Below the pieces are notes generated by a model that was given only the letters and a program-made list of their open reading frames with translations, had not been told where the DNA came from and searched no databases. A stretch of 25,536 nt of DNA from a virus, in IMG/VR virus record IMGVR_UViG_3300030616_000078, positions 1-25,536 of that record; one strand, written 5' to 3'. Both the position numbers and the translations under genes were made by a program. The stretch's first letter is position 1; each line of letters begins with the position of its first letter. Shown piece after piece: positions 1 through 8,111 of this stretch.

Positions 1-612
1 TATTCCTGCTGCCCCTGAAGAAGCAGGTTTAAATATATTAGCTAACGGTTTGAATCCACCCATTGCTCCGAACATCGCAGCATTCATCCCTACATTTGAC
101 CAAGTGCCGAGGATAGTATTCCGTGCGTTTATCTTTCCTGCATATCTAGAATATCTCCCTGCGTATTCATAGTTAGTAGCTTGTGCTTGTGCTGCCCAGT
201 TCTTGTAACTAGCATCAGTTGTCGCTCCCCAAGACTTGTAATCAGCGTTATATCTTAAAGCTAATTCATCTTCCATAACCTTTGTCATTGTTGATGTAGG
301 GATATCTTCTATCGCAGTAACTCCACCGTAAACTCCTGATGCTGCAAGAGCAGTTTTCTGACCAGCCGATACTTCAGCACCTTCTCTTTTTATTTGTTTG
401 CCTTTTTCTTTAGCTTCTTCTTGGTATATCTCGCTTTGTTTTTGACCTCGCTGTAATTCAAGTTCGCCTTGTCGTCTACTACTTTCAGCTATCGCATCGT
501 AATAGTTCCCCTCAGCATCTCCTGCTGCTCGTTGTGCTGCTGCTTGCTGATAACCTGATGCTACTTGTAAAGCAGTTGATGCTGTGAATAAAATTAAAGT
601 TGGTGAACACAT
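1..612 (-). CDS. Internal virion protein, T7 gp14-like (3' end outside window)
   Basis: The reading frame stays open for 204 codons from ATG at 612 to the window edge, so the C-terminus is missing. A strong GTAGGAGG ribosome binding site lies just upstream of the ATG. The protein begins MCSPTLILFTASTALQVASG, a short hydrophobic stretch. It continues with a Gln/Ala/Glu-rich, probably helical region (AEGNYYDAIAESSRRQGELE) and an Ala/Gly-rich end. This plan matches T7 gp14, a small internal core protein ejected into the host envelope with the DNA, which also starts with MC and a hydrophobic segment. Its place directly downstream of a gp13-like gene supports the call. The match is by architecture and remembered family features, not by alignment. 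Confidence 0.6.
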   Translation of the reverse strand, partial: MCSPTLILFTASTALQVASGYQQAAAQRAAGDAEGNYYDAIAESSRRQGELELQRGQKQSEIYQEEAKEKGKQIKREGAEVSAGQKTALAASGVYGGVTAIEDIPTSTMTKVMEDELALRYNADYKSWGATTDASYKNWAAQAQATNYEYAGRYSRYAGKINARNTILGTWSNVGMNAAMFGAMGGFKPLANIFKPASSGAAGI

Positions 613-623
613 AGTAGTTCCTC

Positions 624-1106
624 CTACTTATTGAAGTAGAAGTACATAAACTTCTGTCCTTCTTCTCCATATGGTCTTGGTTGACTAAACTTAGCTCCAC
701 AATACTTGAGCCATTTTATAGTTTTCTTGTTCCTGCAATCTACATAATTGTATAAGTATGGATAATATTCTAACATTAACTTTATAAAAGCTTTACTATG
801 GCGTAAAAACCTTTTCTGGATTTTATATAAATCTTCACTAGACAAAAACCATATTGAAGCTTTGTTCCCTAATATTGATTGTGGCACTATTCCGAACATA
901 CCTATTGGATTCCCATTTACTATTGTTAGTGCGAATATTGACTTCTCTAAACTTTCTTTTAACGCTCTCTCAGGTTTATACCTATGGCTCGCCCAAACTT
1001 CGTCTATATCAGATTGTTTAAGTTTGTCTTTTAAATATTCAGCATCTGTAATTATAGATCTGCGTACTGTAATTCCGTCTTTATCGTAATATAATTCTTC
1101 GCTCAT
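624..1106 (-). CDS. Internal virion protein, T7 gp13-like (GNAT-like fold)
   Basis: This is a 160-residue protein beginning MSEELYYDKDGITVRRSIIT. The segments EVWASHRYKPERALKESLEK, FALTIVNGNPIGMFGIVPQ and IWFLSSEDLYKIQKRFLRHS follow the pattern of phage proteins related to T7 gp13: a polar N-terminal helix, a strand with a GxPIGMFG turn, and a W(F/L)L segment. Those proteins resemble degraded GNAT acetyltransferases and are needed for virion assembly or core formation. The start codon overlaps the stop of the upstream 42-residue gene (TAATG), so translation is probably coupled. The gp14-like gene follows. Whether any acetyltransferase activity remains cannot be judged. Confidence 0.55.
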   Translation of the reverse strand: MSEELYYDKDGITVRRSIITDAEYLKDKLKQSDIDEVWASHRYKPERALKESLEKSIFALTIVNGNPIGMFGIVPQSILGNKASIWFLSSEDLYKIQKRFLRHSKAFIKLMLEYYPYLYNYVDCRNKKTIKWLKYCGAKFSQPRPYGEEGQKFMYFYFNK

Positions 1107-1234
1107 TAAACTTTTCTTTTCTTTCGTTTTTCTATCTTAGCAAGAGTACCGTAAATATAAGCATTTCTTCGTTCGCCTGTTAACCCTTTTGATGACGCTT
1201 CTCGTGCAAGTTTTCTATGTAGTGCTTTTGGCAT
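1106..1234 (-). CDS. Small basic protein, 42 residues
   Basis: ATG at 1234 is preceded by a TAGGAG ribosome binding site. The frame runs 42 codons and its TAA overlaps the ATG of the gp13-like gene as TAATG. The protein starts MPKALHRKLAREASSKGLTG and ends in a Lys/Arg-rich tail (KIEKRKKRKV). The motif GLTGERRNAYIYGTL is reminiscent of short basic proteins often seen in phage structural operons, whose function is not known. Strong charge suggests contact with DNA or RNA, but that is inference. It is easily missed by gene callers because of its size. Confidence 0.6.
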   Translation of the reverse strand: MPKALHRKLAREASSKGLTGERRNAYIYGTLAKIEKRKKRKV

Positions 1235-1243
1235 AATATACTC

Positions 1244-1495
1244 CTATGTATTAAAGTAAGGGATACATACTGGCTGTGTACCTACATATACTTTTAGATA
1301 TCCGTCAGGTGCGTTCATATTAGAAGCTGACGATGTCGTCCACCCTGGGTCTGTAGTAGGAGTATCTGTTGAACCTGTGAACCTATTAGCACTTGATGAT
1401 AAATTAGTTTCATCGCTCATAATAGTAGCTGTATTAACACTCACATCTCCTATTATAGAAAACTCACCTAACCATTGTTCTCCTACAAAAGGCAT
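1244..1495 (-). CDS. Small tail-region protein, 83 residues, function unknown
   Basis: The protein begins MPFVGEQWLGEFSIIGDVSV. It is rich in Thr, Ser, Asn and Gly and has few charges, typical of a small beta-rich virion or tail accessory protein. It has no signal peptide, membrane segment or cysteine motif. Its ATG overlaps the TAA of the sialidase-like tail gene (TAATG), and an AGGAGG lies just upstream, so it is co-expressed with the tail genes. I do not recognise its family. A minor structural role is inferred from position and composition only. Confidence 0.7.
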   Translation of the reverse strand: MPFVGEQWLGEFSIIGDVSVNTATIMSDETNLSSSANRFTGSTDTPTTDPGWTTSSASNMNAPDGYLKVYVGTQPVCIPYFNT

Positions 1496-3237
1496 TATCT
1501 CGTTGCTCCTCCTATCGTCACTTCAGGTATAATAGCACCTATCGTTACAGGTAACGGATCTGACTGCCTGTAGAATACTCGTCCACCTGGCTCAAACTGC
1601 GATCCTAAAGGTACTCTTACATCACCTGTAAACATTTCTTCGTCACCTAAATTTTCACCTGAACTATACCTAAACTGGTCTTGTGTGAAAGCTTCCCATA
1701 AATTATCTTCGTCATAGCCTATGTATCCACCTCGTGAATTATATAACCTAAATAATACATTATTGACTTTAACTCGTTCTGCTTGCATAGCTCCTTCATT
1801 TAAAGGTACTTCAACATTCAAAGTTTCAAGGTCAGATTCAATAGGTAACCCTACATGAACAATAGAATAGTTACCTATTCCTGATAAATCTATTTCTCCA
1901 TTAGTTACGACTTGCCTGTCAAGAACCTCACCGTTTGCGTAAATAGCAACTGTCTGCCCTTCTAAATGGTCAAGGTTAGCTACATTAGTTGTTACTGTAC
2001 CGACATAACCACAAGGCATTTCAATTTCATCAGGAAGAATAGGATCTGGGTCACAATAAGTTGTTGAACCAGATATTTCATATTTATATTCAATATCATC
2101 TGAATAATAATAATAAAGTTCACTATCAACAACTATTATTCCAGCAAATCCTTTATTAAGTATATTCACTCCATCTATATATCTCTGCTCTTTGAAAGTA
2201 TATAATAAATCTATTCCTGTACCTGGTGACATACCAGAAGTTTCTCCAAACATAAATTCTGGTGCTGACCAAGTTACTCCATTATCTGTGCTTTTTGAGA
2301 AATAGAAATCCTGGACACCAGCTATATCTTGTAAATATACTATATATAAATTGCCTTCTGCATCTTTAGTCATTTGAACGCCATCATCATAATTTTTTCC
2401 ATTTTCAACATCAGGTGAAACTAAAGTCCTTGTCCATGTTTGTGTATCATCATCACGGACAGAATGATATACTGAACCATATCCTCCGAAGATTACACCC
2501 CACCTACTATAACATATATGTATTTTCCCATTATCATCTAATACTGCATCCCATATACTTCTTGAAGTAAGATTATCCACTTCTATATTCTCTGCAACTG
2601 ACCAGCTTCCTTCTGAACCTTCTATATAAAATAAATCATAATAATAAGTACCAGCATCATCTGTGTCATTGTATACTATTCTAAAAGAACCATCTGACTT
2701 CTGTAACAATCTTGCTCTAGCAAAATTGTCAGGGTCTGTAGCAATGAAATCTGCATCTGACCAACTTGTACCATTCCATTTCCTATAATACAGGTTATAA
2801 GTACCTATTAATGCTCTATAAAGTATATGTATATTATCACTAGAATCTGTTATCATATCCATTATCATAGTAGATGCAGGTAAAGTAGATAATTCATTAG
2901 CATTCTCACATAATACTTCTTGCATTAATCTAGCATCATAAGGAGAAGCTATTTGGTCACATATATAATATAAAGAATAATCTGATAACAATATACCTCC
3001 ATAATAAGGGTTATTTACAGTAGAAGCACTTGCATTATCATCTACAGTAGTCTGAGTCCAAGTCAATCCATAATCATAAGAATAAGAAACAACTTGATGT
3101 ATATATCCATTTATATCTTCTGCACAATAATAACAAGCTAATACACCATCTTTGCGTTGAAATAAAGAAGTAAAACCATATGCTGAAGCATAAGTTTGGT
3201 CACCATCGTTAGTAATTTTTATTAAACTTACACTCAT
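1495..3237 (-). CDS. Tail protein: sialidase-like beta-propeller fused to nozzle C-terminal-type domain
   Basis: The protein has 580 residues. Residues about 1-390 look like a six-bladed sialidase-type propeller. Two perfect Asp-box motifs (S-x-D-x-G-x-T-W) are visible at residues 53-60 (SYDYGLTW) and 316-323 (STDNGVTW), with repeated strand patterns such as DNIHILYR, GKIHICYSRW and GNLYIVYLQD between them. Residues about 407-580 (LDHLEGQTVAIYANGEVL to the end) are a diverged copy of the C-terminal domain in the next gene upstream (3237-5066). In related phages this domain ends the nozzle-like tail protein. Asp boxes mark the fold, not the activity, so glycan binding or trimming at the cell surface is inference. 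Catalytic residues cannot be assigned. ATG overlaps the previous stop (TAATG), with GGAGG upstream. Confidence 0.75.
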   Translation of the reverse strand: MSVSLIKITNDGDQTYASAYGFTSLFQRKDGVLACYYCAEDINGYIHQVVSYSYDYGLTWTQTTVDDNASASTVNNPYYGGILLSDYSLYYICDQIASPYDARLMQEVLCENANELSTLPASTMIMDMITDSSDNIHILYRALIGTYNLYYRKWNGTSWSDADFIATDPDNFARARLLQKSDGSFRIVYNDTDDAGTYYYDLFYIEGSEGSWSVAENIEVDNLTSRSIWDAVLDDNGKIHICYSRWGVIFGGYGSVYHSVRDDDTQTWTRTLVSPDVENGKNYDDGVQMTKDAEGNLYIVYLQDIAGVQDFYFSKSTDNGVTWSAPEFMFGETSGMSPGTGIDLLYTFKEQRYIDGVNILNKGFAGIIVVDSELYYYYSDDIEYKYEISGSTTYCDPDPILPDEIEMPCGYVGTVTTNVANLDHLEGQTVAIYANGEVLDRQVVTNGEIDLSGIGNYSIVHVGLPIESDLETLNVEVPLNEGAMQAERVKVNNVLFRLYNSRGGYIGYDEDNLWEAFTQDQFRYSSGENLGDEEMFTGDVRVPLGSQFEPGGRVFYRQSDPLPVTIGAIIPEVTIGGATR

Positions 3238-5066
3238 TACCTTGATACTCCTCCAATATTAACTTCTGGCATAATCGCTCCGATAGTAATTGGTAAAGGA
3301 TCATACTGACGATAAAATATCCTACCTCCACCTGAGAACTCTGATGCAATAGGTTCTCGTACATTCCCTGTAAATAACTCTATATCATCTAAATCTTGCC
3401 CTGAACTTCTTCGGAAAGCTTCTTGTGTAAAAGCTTCGTGTAAGTTATCTTCATCAGGACCAATATACCCACCCCTGCTGTTATATAAAGTAAAAGTTGC
3501 TTGTGCGACTTTAACTTTAAGACCTTGTAAACTTTCATATCCTTTTAATGGAATTTCTATATTAAGAATTTCTAAATCACTTATGAAAGGAAGTCCTGCG
3601 TGAACTATTGAATAATATCCATCTAAATCTACTTCTCCATCAGCAACAACTTGCTGACTTAATACTTCACCATTAGCTAGTATAGAAACAGTTTCACCTT
3701 CAATATGGTCAAGTCCTGTTAATGTATTTGTAGCTAATGATACATAAGCACAAGAGATATCTTCTACCATTGCAGACGGACTTGCTGACGGTGATGCACT
3801 TGGACTTGAACTTGGACTAGAGCTTGGACTAGACGAAGGACTAGAGCTTGGACTAGATGACGGACTAGATGACGGACTAGAACTCGGACTTGACGAAGGA
3901 CTAGAACTTGGACTAGACGAAGGACTTACTGACGGACTTACAGATGGTGATACAGAAGGACTTGCTGATGGTGAAACAGACGGTGAAACCGATGGACTCG
4001 TAGAAGGCGAAACTGAGGGCGAAGCTGATGGTGAAACAGAAGGTGAAACTGAGGGCGATGCACTCGGCGAAACTGAAGGACTAGAGCTAGGTGATACGCT
4101 AGGACTAACAGAAGGCGATTCGCTTGCTTCTATTTCTGCTTCAATTTGTAATGTCAAATCATTTGAGTCAACTATCCTTATATGGTCATACCACCCTTTT
4201 CCCCAGCCACCAGTATCAGAGTCAGTACAATATATATATACAGTTTGTCCAATATAGTCAGATATACTGTCTGTATCAACAGTAAAGAATGTATCTGTGT
4301 CAGTTCCTGCAGTAGATGTGATTAAAGTAGAATCATCAGACGTAAGTTTTAAATAAAGAGCAGATGTATCGCCACCACCACATCTAAGATACTTTATATG
4401 GTCTGCTCCTGTAGGAACAACAAAGTTTGGAGAACGAGCCGTACCCACGCCATTATCATTACTACAATAAAGAAATCTATACCTTCTTCTGCCTTCAGCT
4501 TCACCTGCGTCAGTTGTTTGTTTTGCATCACCAGTACAAGTCCATCCTGAAGGAGTATCGTTATCATTACCAGTTTCAAAATCAAATGGATATTCGTATA
4601 AGAAAGTTGAAGCTACAGCAGTTTCCATAGCTTGAATACGAGTTATACCGACATTAGTCCCAGATGTTATCTCGGTAACATATAATCTATAATAACGATA
4701 TGCTGTAGTATTTGAGAATTGGAATGTTTTTTGTTCTAATGAAGTCCAAGTTATATCTTCTTGGCTATCTAATGTATCCCAATCAGAACCATTATTTGAA
4801 CCTTGAAATAGAAAATCTCTTGGTGACTGACTTTCATAAGGATTTATACTCCCATCAATTACATATTGTGTAAGAGTTGCACTATTAACTGTATCAAAAT
4901 CATATTGCCACCATTCAGGTAAGCCACTTGTATCAGACGCCCATCCATATGTTGATTCTCCTCTATTATCAATAGCAGATCCTGCAGATGTACTATAATC
5001 TTCATTGTAAGTTGAAGAAGCACTCGCTTGACTTACATCTACAAAAAAATTATTCGTATATGACAT
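3237..5066 (-). CDS. Tail protein: discoidin-like module, Ser-Pro-Ser-x linker, nozzle C-terminal-type domain
   Basis: The protein has 609 residues in four parts. Residues about 10-150 resemble an F5/8 type C (discoidin) carbohydrate-binding domain, with AIDNRGESTYGWASD, WWQYDFDTVN, FLFQGSNNGSDWDTL and TAYRYYRLYVTE. Residues about 153-310 form a second beta-rich module with a GWGKGWYDHIRIVDS ending, similar to lectin or jelly-roll domains. Residues about 316-431 are 29 tandem SPSx units. Residues 437-609 are a second copy of the domain that ends the 1495-3237 product; well over half the positions are identical. The start ATG overlaps the stop of the nozzle-like gene (TAATG), with GAGGT upstream inside that gene. 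Role as a receptor-binding part of the tail is inferred. Confidence 0.75.
   Translation of the reverse strand: MSYTNNFFVDVSQASASSTYNEDYSTSAGSAIDNRGESTYGWASDTSGLPEWWQYDFDTVNSATLTQYVIDGSINPYESQSPRDFLFQGSNNGSDWDTLDSQEDITWTSLEQKTFQFSNTTAYRYYRLYVTEITSGTNVGITRIQAMETAVASTFLYEYPFDFETGNDNDTPSGWTCTGDAKQTTDAGEAEGRRRYRFLYCSNDNGVGTARSPNFVVPTGADHIKYLRCGGGDTSALYLKLTSDDSTLITSTAGTDTDTFFTVDTDSISDYIGQTVYIYCTDSDTGGWGKGWYDHIRIVDSNDLTLQIEAEIEASESPSVSPSVSPSSSPSVSPSASPSVSPSVSPSASPSVSPSTSPSVSPSVSPSASPSVSPSVSPSVSPSSSPSSSPSSSPSSSPSSSPSSSPSSSPSSSPSSSPSSSPSASPSASPSAMVEDISCAYVSLATNTLTGLDHIEGETVSILANGEVLSQQVVADGEVDLDGYYSIVHAGLPFISDLEILNIEIPLKGYESLQGLKVKVAQATFTLYNSRGGYIGPDEDNLHEAFTQEAFRRSSGQDLDDIELFTGNVREPIASEFSGGGRIFYRQYDPLPITIGAIMPEVNIGGVSR
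3772..4119 (-). repeat. 12-bp tandem coding repeat, about 29 units (Ser-Pro-Ser-x)
   Basis: The minus strand encodes about 29 consecutive SPSx tetrapeptides in which x is Val, Ser, Ala or Thr. The units with Val or Ala lie first, followed by a run of ten SPSS units and three SPSA units. Codon choice varies among units, but several neighbours are nearly identical at the DNA level. Each unit is 12 bp, so gain or loss of units keeps the frame. The product would be an extended flexible linker between the lectin-like part and the C-terminal domain. Confidence 0.9.
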
Positions 5067-7252
5067 TACTGAACTACCTCTGTTGCAAGGTCAAAAGTGT
5101 TAGTAGATACATTGTTTATTGTCCAAGAAGTTGCATTGAGAGTTTCGTATTCAGTTAAATTATCTAATCTAACAATATCATTGTTACTGAATCCATGGTT
5201 TAGTGCTGTTACTCGTATAGGGTCAGTAAGTCTTATACTAATTATATAAACAGGATTAGTACCGTAAGTTACTCCACAATCTACGAAATAAGAATTCTCT
5301 GCTCTAAACTGCCTCCCTCCTGTTATACACTCTGATTCTACAATACGTTTTGACATAACTTCAATGAACCTATGATTCCCTCTGCGTACTGACATCCAGA
5401 GTTCATCGTACCCTTCGCCTGGTATTGCTGCACAAGAGTTTATTGTAGCTACATCATTCCCTGCGACTGTACCTGTATCCATCCAATACCACGCTACGAC
5501 TTCTTGTTCTCGCATATATGTCATACCCAATAGTATACCGTCATCTCGTAACGCCCAGACTATACTGTCAGGATCTTGTTGATATGCTAAGTCGTATATA
5601 TACCATTTATCAAATAAATGTTTAGAAAGGATATTTAATTCTGCTCCTGTAAAACTATCGTCTGATAATTGGTATCCGAAGTTACGGATAACTTTCCCTG
5701 CTTGTTGGACATATATAATCTCGTTACCTACAACAACAGGATCAATACCATATGATCCTCTGTATCCTTCTATCTTCTGTTCAATATTAGTAGGTGTAAC
5801 TGCTGCACCAGAAGCTGGTCCTATACTGAACTCTGAAGCACTTGTAAATACTATTAACCTTGATAATACTACCATACCATTAATAGCGTTAAGTTGCCTG
5901 CTAGGAAGGTTTGTAGTTATACCGTCACTATCAAGTAAAGTTGAATGCCGTATGAAACTGTAATAGTTTCCTGTCTTTGTCATCCAAACTGTCATAGGTT
6001 CTGAAGTAGTACCACCGAAACATAACCTGTCTTGATAAAACCTCGCTACTCTAGGAAACCCCCTATAAGTACTCCATGACCCCTCTGCCCAGTCGTCTGT
6101 TGATGCTAAACTGCCTATTTCAGATAAAACCGTGCAAGTTAAACTAGTAGCACTATGATAAGTATCAACTTCTACAATTCCGTCTTGGTAAAAAGGATCT
6201 GTAGTTAAATCTACATTACAAGTACCACTTGTATAATCTGTCATATTCAATCTTACTAAAAACGGATCTTCGTTAACTTCTACATCTTCCGTTCCGTAAG
6301 TGTTAGCGTTATAATCATCTGCTGAAGAGAATTTCCTTATTACTGTCCAAGTCACTCCTGCATCATCTGATTTCTCTACAGCGAATTTACCTGTCCAAGT
6401 ACCGTGGGATATAACTCGCCAAGTAGTAAAACATTTAATTCCTGTACCTGTACCTGTTCCTGTAAACGATTGTGAATCAGATTGACCTTCTATATAATGC
6501 GTTAATCGCCATAATGCTCCTACATGAGTAGAATAAAATAATGATGAACTAGCTGTTAAACTACAAGTACCTGATACTGCCGAAGCTATTAATGTCGTTG
6601 TTGTAGTATTAGCTGGCATGAACGGACCGTCTTGTGGTTCGTATAATTCAAGTTCCCAATTAGCGTCACCGTACCTCGTTAATGTCCTTGTCTGATAATC
6701 AGGGTGCGTTATCCATATAACATCAGCTGAACTTTCTAATCTCAAATCTCTTAAATCACCTTCTGCATAAGGTGACCATATTTCGTACATACTTTGGTTA
6801 ACCCAGACACTAGGATAAGTTTCAGGTGGTTCGCCTGTACTCGCTACGCTGGTGATATTAAGATAAGTAGATGCTACTGTCGTACCTGATGCTATATAAG
6901 TAACAAAATCATTTAAAGCATAACTAGCATCTGTACTCCATTCGGAAGGTACATCAGGTTCAATCTGTGATTGGTCTTTATAAAATCTTATATATAAATT
7001 ACCGAACTCTAATATATAAGCTTCAGTTTCAGAAAATACAAATCTTTTAACTACACATAATTTATCAGCGTATTTCGCTGTTGCTATATATTTTGTTCCA
7101 GGTCTGTTACTCGCACCACCGTGGGGATGAATGTAGAAGTTCCTGCAGGTTTTAAGTCCAGTACGGTACTTTTCTATATCTACACGAGGATAAATTGAAG
7201 GAGAGTACTCGCCTCCAGCAAAAGTTGGCTGAATTGGTCTTATTAATGGCAA
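5066..7252 (-). CDS. Tail nozzle-like protein (tail tubular protein B-type), apparently lacking its usual C-terminal domain
   Basis: The 728-residue protein has the hallmark N-terminus of a large podovirus tail family: PTFAGGEYSPSIYPRVDIEK, then YRTGLKTCRNFYIHPHGGAS, NRPGTKYIA and YILEFGNLYIRFY. These proteins sit next to the tail adaptor and form the tail tube or nozzle. Residues about 660-728 hold an FCCH/Ig-like insert (DPIRVTALNHGFSNNDIVRL, STNTFDL), and the gene stops straight after it. In the relatives I remember, a domain beginning LxHLEGxTVxxxADG follows in the same chain; here it is in the next two genes. The first possible start is TTG at 7252, because an in-frame TGA directly precedes it. 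GGAGGA lies 5 nt upstream. Confidence 0.75.
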   Translation of the reverse strand: MPLIRPIQPTFAGGEYSPSIYPRVDIEKYRTGLKTCRNFYIHPHGGASNRPGTKYIATAKYADKLCVVKRFVFSETEAYILEFGNLYIRFYKDQSQIEPDVPSEWSTDASYALNDFVTYIASGTTVASTYLNITSVASTGEPPETYPSVWVNQSMYEIWSPYAEGDLRDLRLESSADVIWITHPDYQTRTLTRYGDANWELELYEPQDGPFMPANTTTTTLIASAVSGTCSLTASSSLFYSTHVGALWRLTHYIEGQSDSQSFTGTGTGTGIKCFTTWRVISHGTWTGKFAVEKSDDAGVTWTVIRKFSSADDYNANTYGTEDVEVNEDPFLVRLNMTDYTSGTCNVDLTTDPFYQDGIVEVDTYHSATSLTCTVLSEIGSLASTDDWAEGSWSTYRGFPRVARFYQDRLCFGGTTSEPMTVWMTKTGNYYSFIRHSTLLDSDGITTNLPSRQLNAINGMVVLSRLIVFTSASEFSIGPASGAAVTPTNIEQKIEGYRGSYGIDPVVVGNEIIYVQQAGKVIRNFGYQLSDDSFTGAELNILSKHLFDKWYIYDLAYQQDPDSIVWALRDDGILLGMTYMREQEVVAWYWMDTGTVAGNDVATINSCAAIPGEGYDELWMSVRRGNHRFIEVMSKRIVESECITGGRQFRAENSYFVDCGVTYGTNPVYIISIRLTDPIRVTALNHGFSNNDIVRLDNLTEYETLNATSWTINNVSTNTFDLATEVVQ

Positions 7253-7263
7253 TCATATCCTCC

Positions 7264-7401
7264 TTATTTTAACCCTGTACCTCTAGGTGGAAGTTTTGTT
7301 GTACCATATAATCTTTTATGTCTAGCTCTACGCTCGGCATTAGTTCTTGGTTTACCTCTTCGTCTTTTATTTCCCATCATTATTGCATATTCTTTATTCA
7401 T
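7264..7401 (-). CDS. Small basic protein, 45 residues
   Basis: ATG at 7401 has a GAGGA ribosome binding site upstream. The 45-residue product starts MNKEYAIMMGNKRRRGKPRT and continues NAERRARHKRLYGTTKLPPR. It is extremely rich in Arg and Lys. The ending YGTTKLPPRGTGLK resembles short basic proteins I have seen in phage tail gene clusters, for which no function is known. It lies between the tail adaptor and the nozzle-like gene. Its stop falls next to the ribosome binding site of the nozzle gene, consistent with coupled translation. A nucleic-acid-binding or assembly role would be a guess. Confidence 0.6.
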   Translation of the reverse strand: MNKEYAIMMGNKRRRGKPRTNAERRARHKRLYGTTKLPPRGTGLK

Positions 7402-7405
7402 TTCT

Positions 7406-8053
7406 TTATCCTCTTGAAGCTACTATTGGGTTACTTTGATGAGGTTTGTTCTTTTTCTCACTACTGCCTATGCGTTTAGAATCGTGAATATATGCACTAG
7501 ATAACTGCATAAGTGTTAAAGCTTTCTTTTCATCGCCTGTTAAATCTACACATATTGAAGATGCTAACCTATAAGAAAACGCCATAACGAACTTCGGACT
7601 CCATAGTGTAGGATCAGTTACATTGTATGTATACTCACAATACGCTGCGACTGATGCGTTTGTTACATTACAACAGATTATCCGTACAGCTAAGTCAGGG
7701 TTGTATACAACTTCAAACTGGTTCTCTTCTTTTTCTTCTACAGAACCTGGATCAAAGACATTCCATACTGTTGCTGCGTTTGCTGTGTATACATAAAAAT
7801 ACTGCCATTCAGGATAATCACTTATACTCACACCTGCTTGAACTTGCATAGGTTCAACTACATTAGCAAACGACCATTGGTATTCACTAAACAAATCATT
7901 TCTTACTGGACCCCAATGTAAGTTGATAGCTATTGCTGCAGGGTTATACGCTGCTGCATCAGTATCTAAATCTGTGATAGGTTTCATACCTAAGTGAGAT
8001 AAAGCTAAATTTGCGATAGAAGTAGTATTTAATGTCAAATCAGTTAGTGCCAT
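7406..8053 (-). CDS. Tail tubular protein A-like head-to-tail adaptor
   Basis: This 215-residue protein belongs to the gp11-like adaptor family that forms a ring between portal and nozzle. Visible family features are SIANLALSHLGMKPITDLD at residues 12-30, the NLHWGPVRNDLFSEYQWSFA segment (equivalent to the family's W-x-x-x-R-[DN]-x(4)-x-x-W-x-F-A signature), and PEWQYFYVYTANAATVWNVF. The length is typical. It lies directly upstream of the nozzle-like gene, the usual order. The single possible ATG at 8053 lacks a nearby Shine-Dalgarno sequence. A hairpin lies just upstream instead, which is unusual in this window. Confidence 0.85.
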   Translation of the reverse strand: MALTDLTLNTTSIANLALSHLGMKPITDLDTDAAAYNPAAIAINLHWGPVRNDLFSEYQWSFANVVEPMQVQAGVSISDYPEWQYFYVYTANAATVWNVFDPGSVEEKEENQFEVVYNPDLAVRIICCNVTNASVAAYCEYTYNVTDPTLWSPKFVMAFSYRLASSICVDLTGDEKKALTLMQLSSAYIHDSKRIGSSEKKNKPHQSNPIVASRG

Positions 8054-8069
8054 TATTTATTAGGGATAG

Positions 8070-8095
8070 GGCGAGAAGCTTTTATTCTCCTCGCC
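8070..8095. other. Hairpin (GGCGAG/CTCGCC) before the tail adaptor gene
   Basis: GGCGAG at 8070-8075 pairs with CTCGCC at 8090-8095, extended by two more pairs after one mismatch. On the plus strand the stem is followed by TTTT and a pyrimidine run, so it could act as a weak terminator for rightward (antisense) transcription. On the minus strand, which carries the genes, no T-run follows. There it would be a 5' structure in front of a gene that lacks a normal ribosome binding site, or an RNA processing site. The function is unproven. Confidence 0.45.
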
Positions 8096-8111
8096 TTTTC
8101 CCTCTCCCTTT

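Noticed and set aside
512-700. Minus-strand frame of 62 codons at the gp13/gp14 boundary
   Set aside because: It is a shadow. The gp14-like frame starting at 612 and the gp13-like frame ending at 624 explain this DNA better, and the gp14-like start has a strong ribosome binding site.
3772-4119. Short regular repeats resembling a CRISPR array
   Set aside because: The 12-bp period has no spacers and encodes in-frame Ser-Pro-Ser-x units of a tail protein.
5040-5070. Programmed frameshift joining the nozzle-like protein to the next gene
   Set aside because: No slippery heptamer or downstream structure is evident at the TAATG junction, and the next gene has its own GAGGT site.
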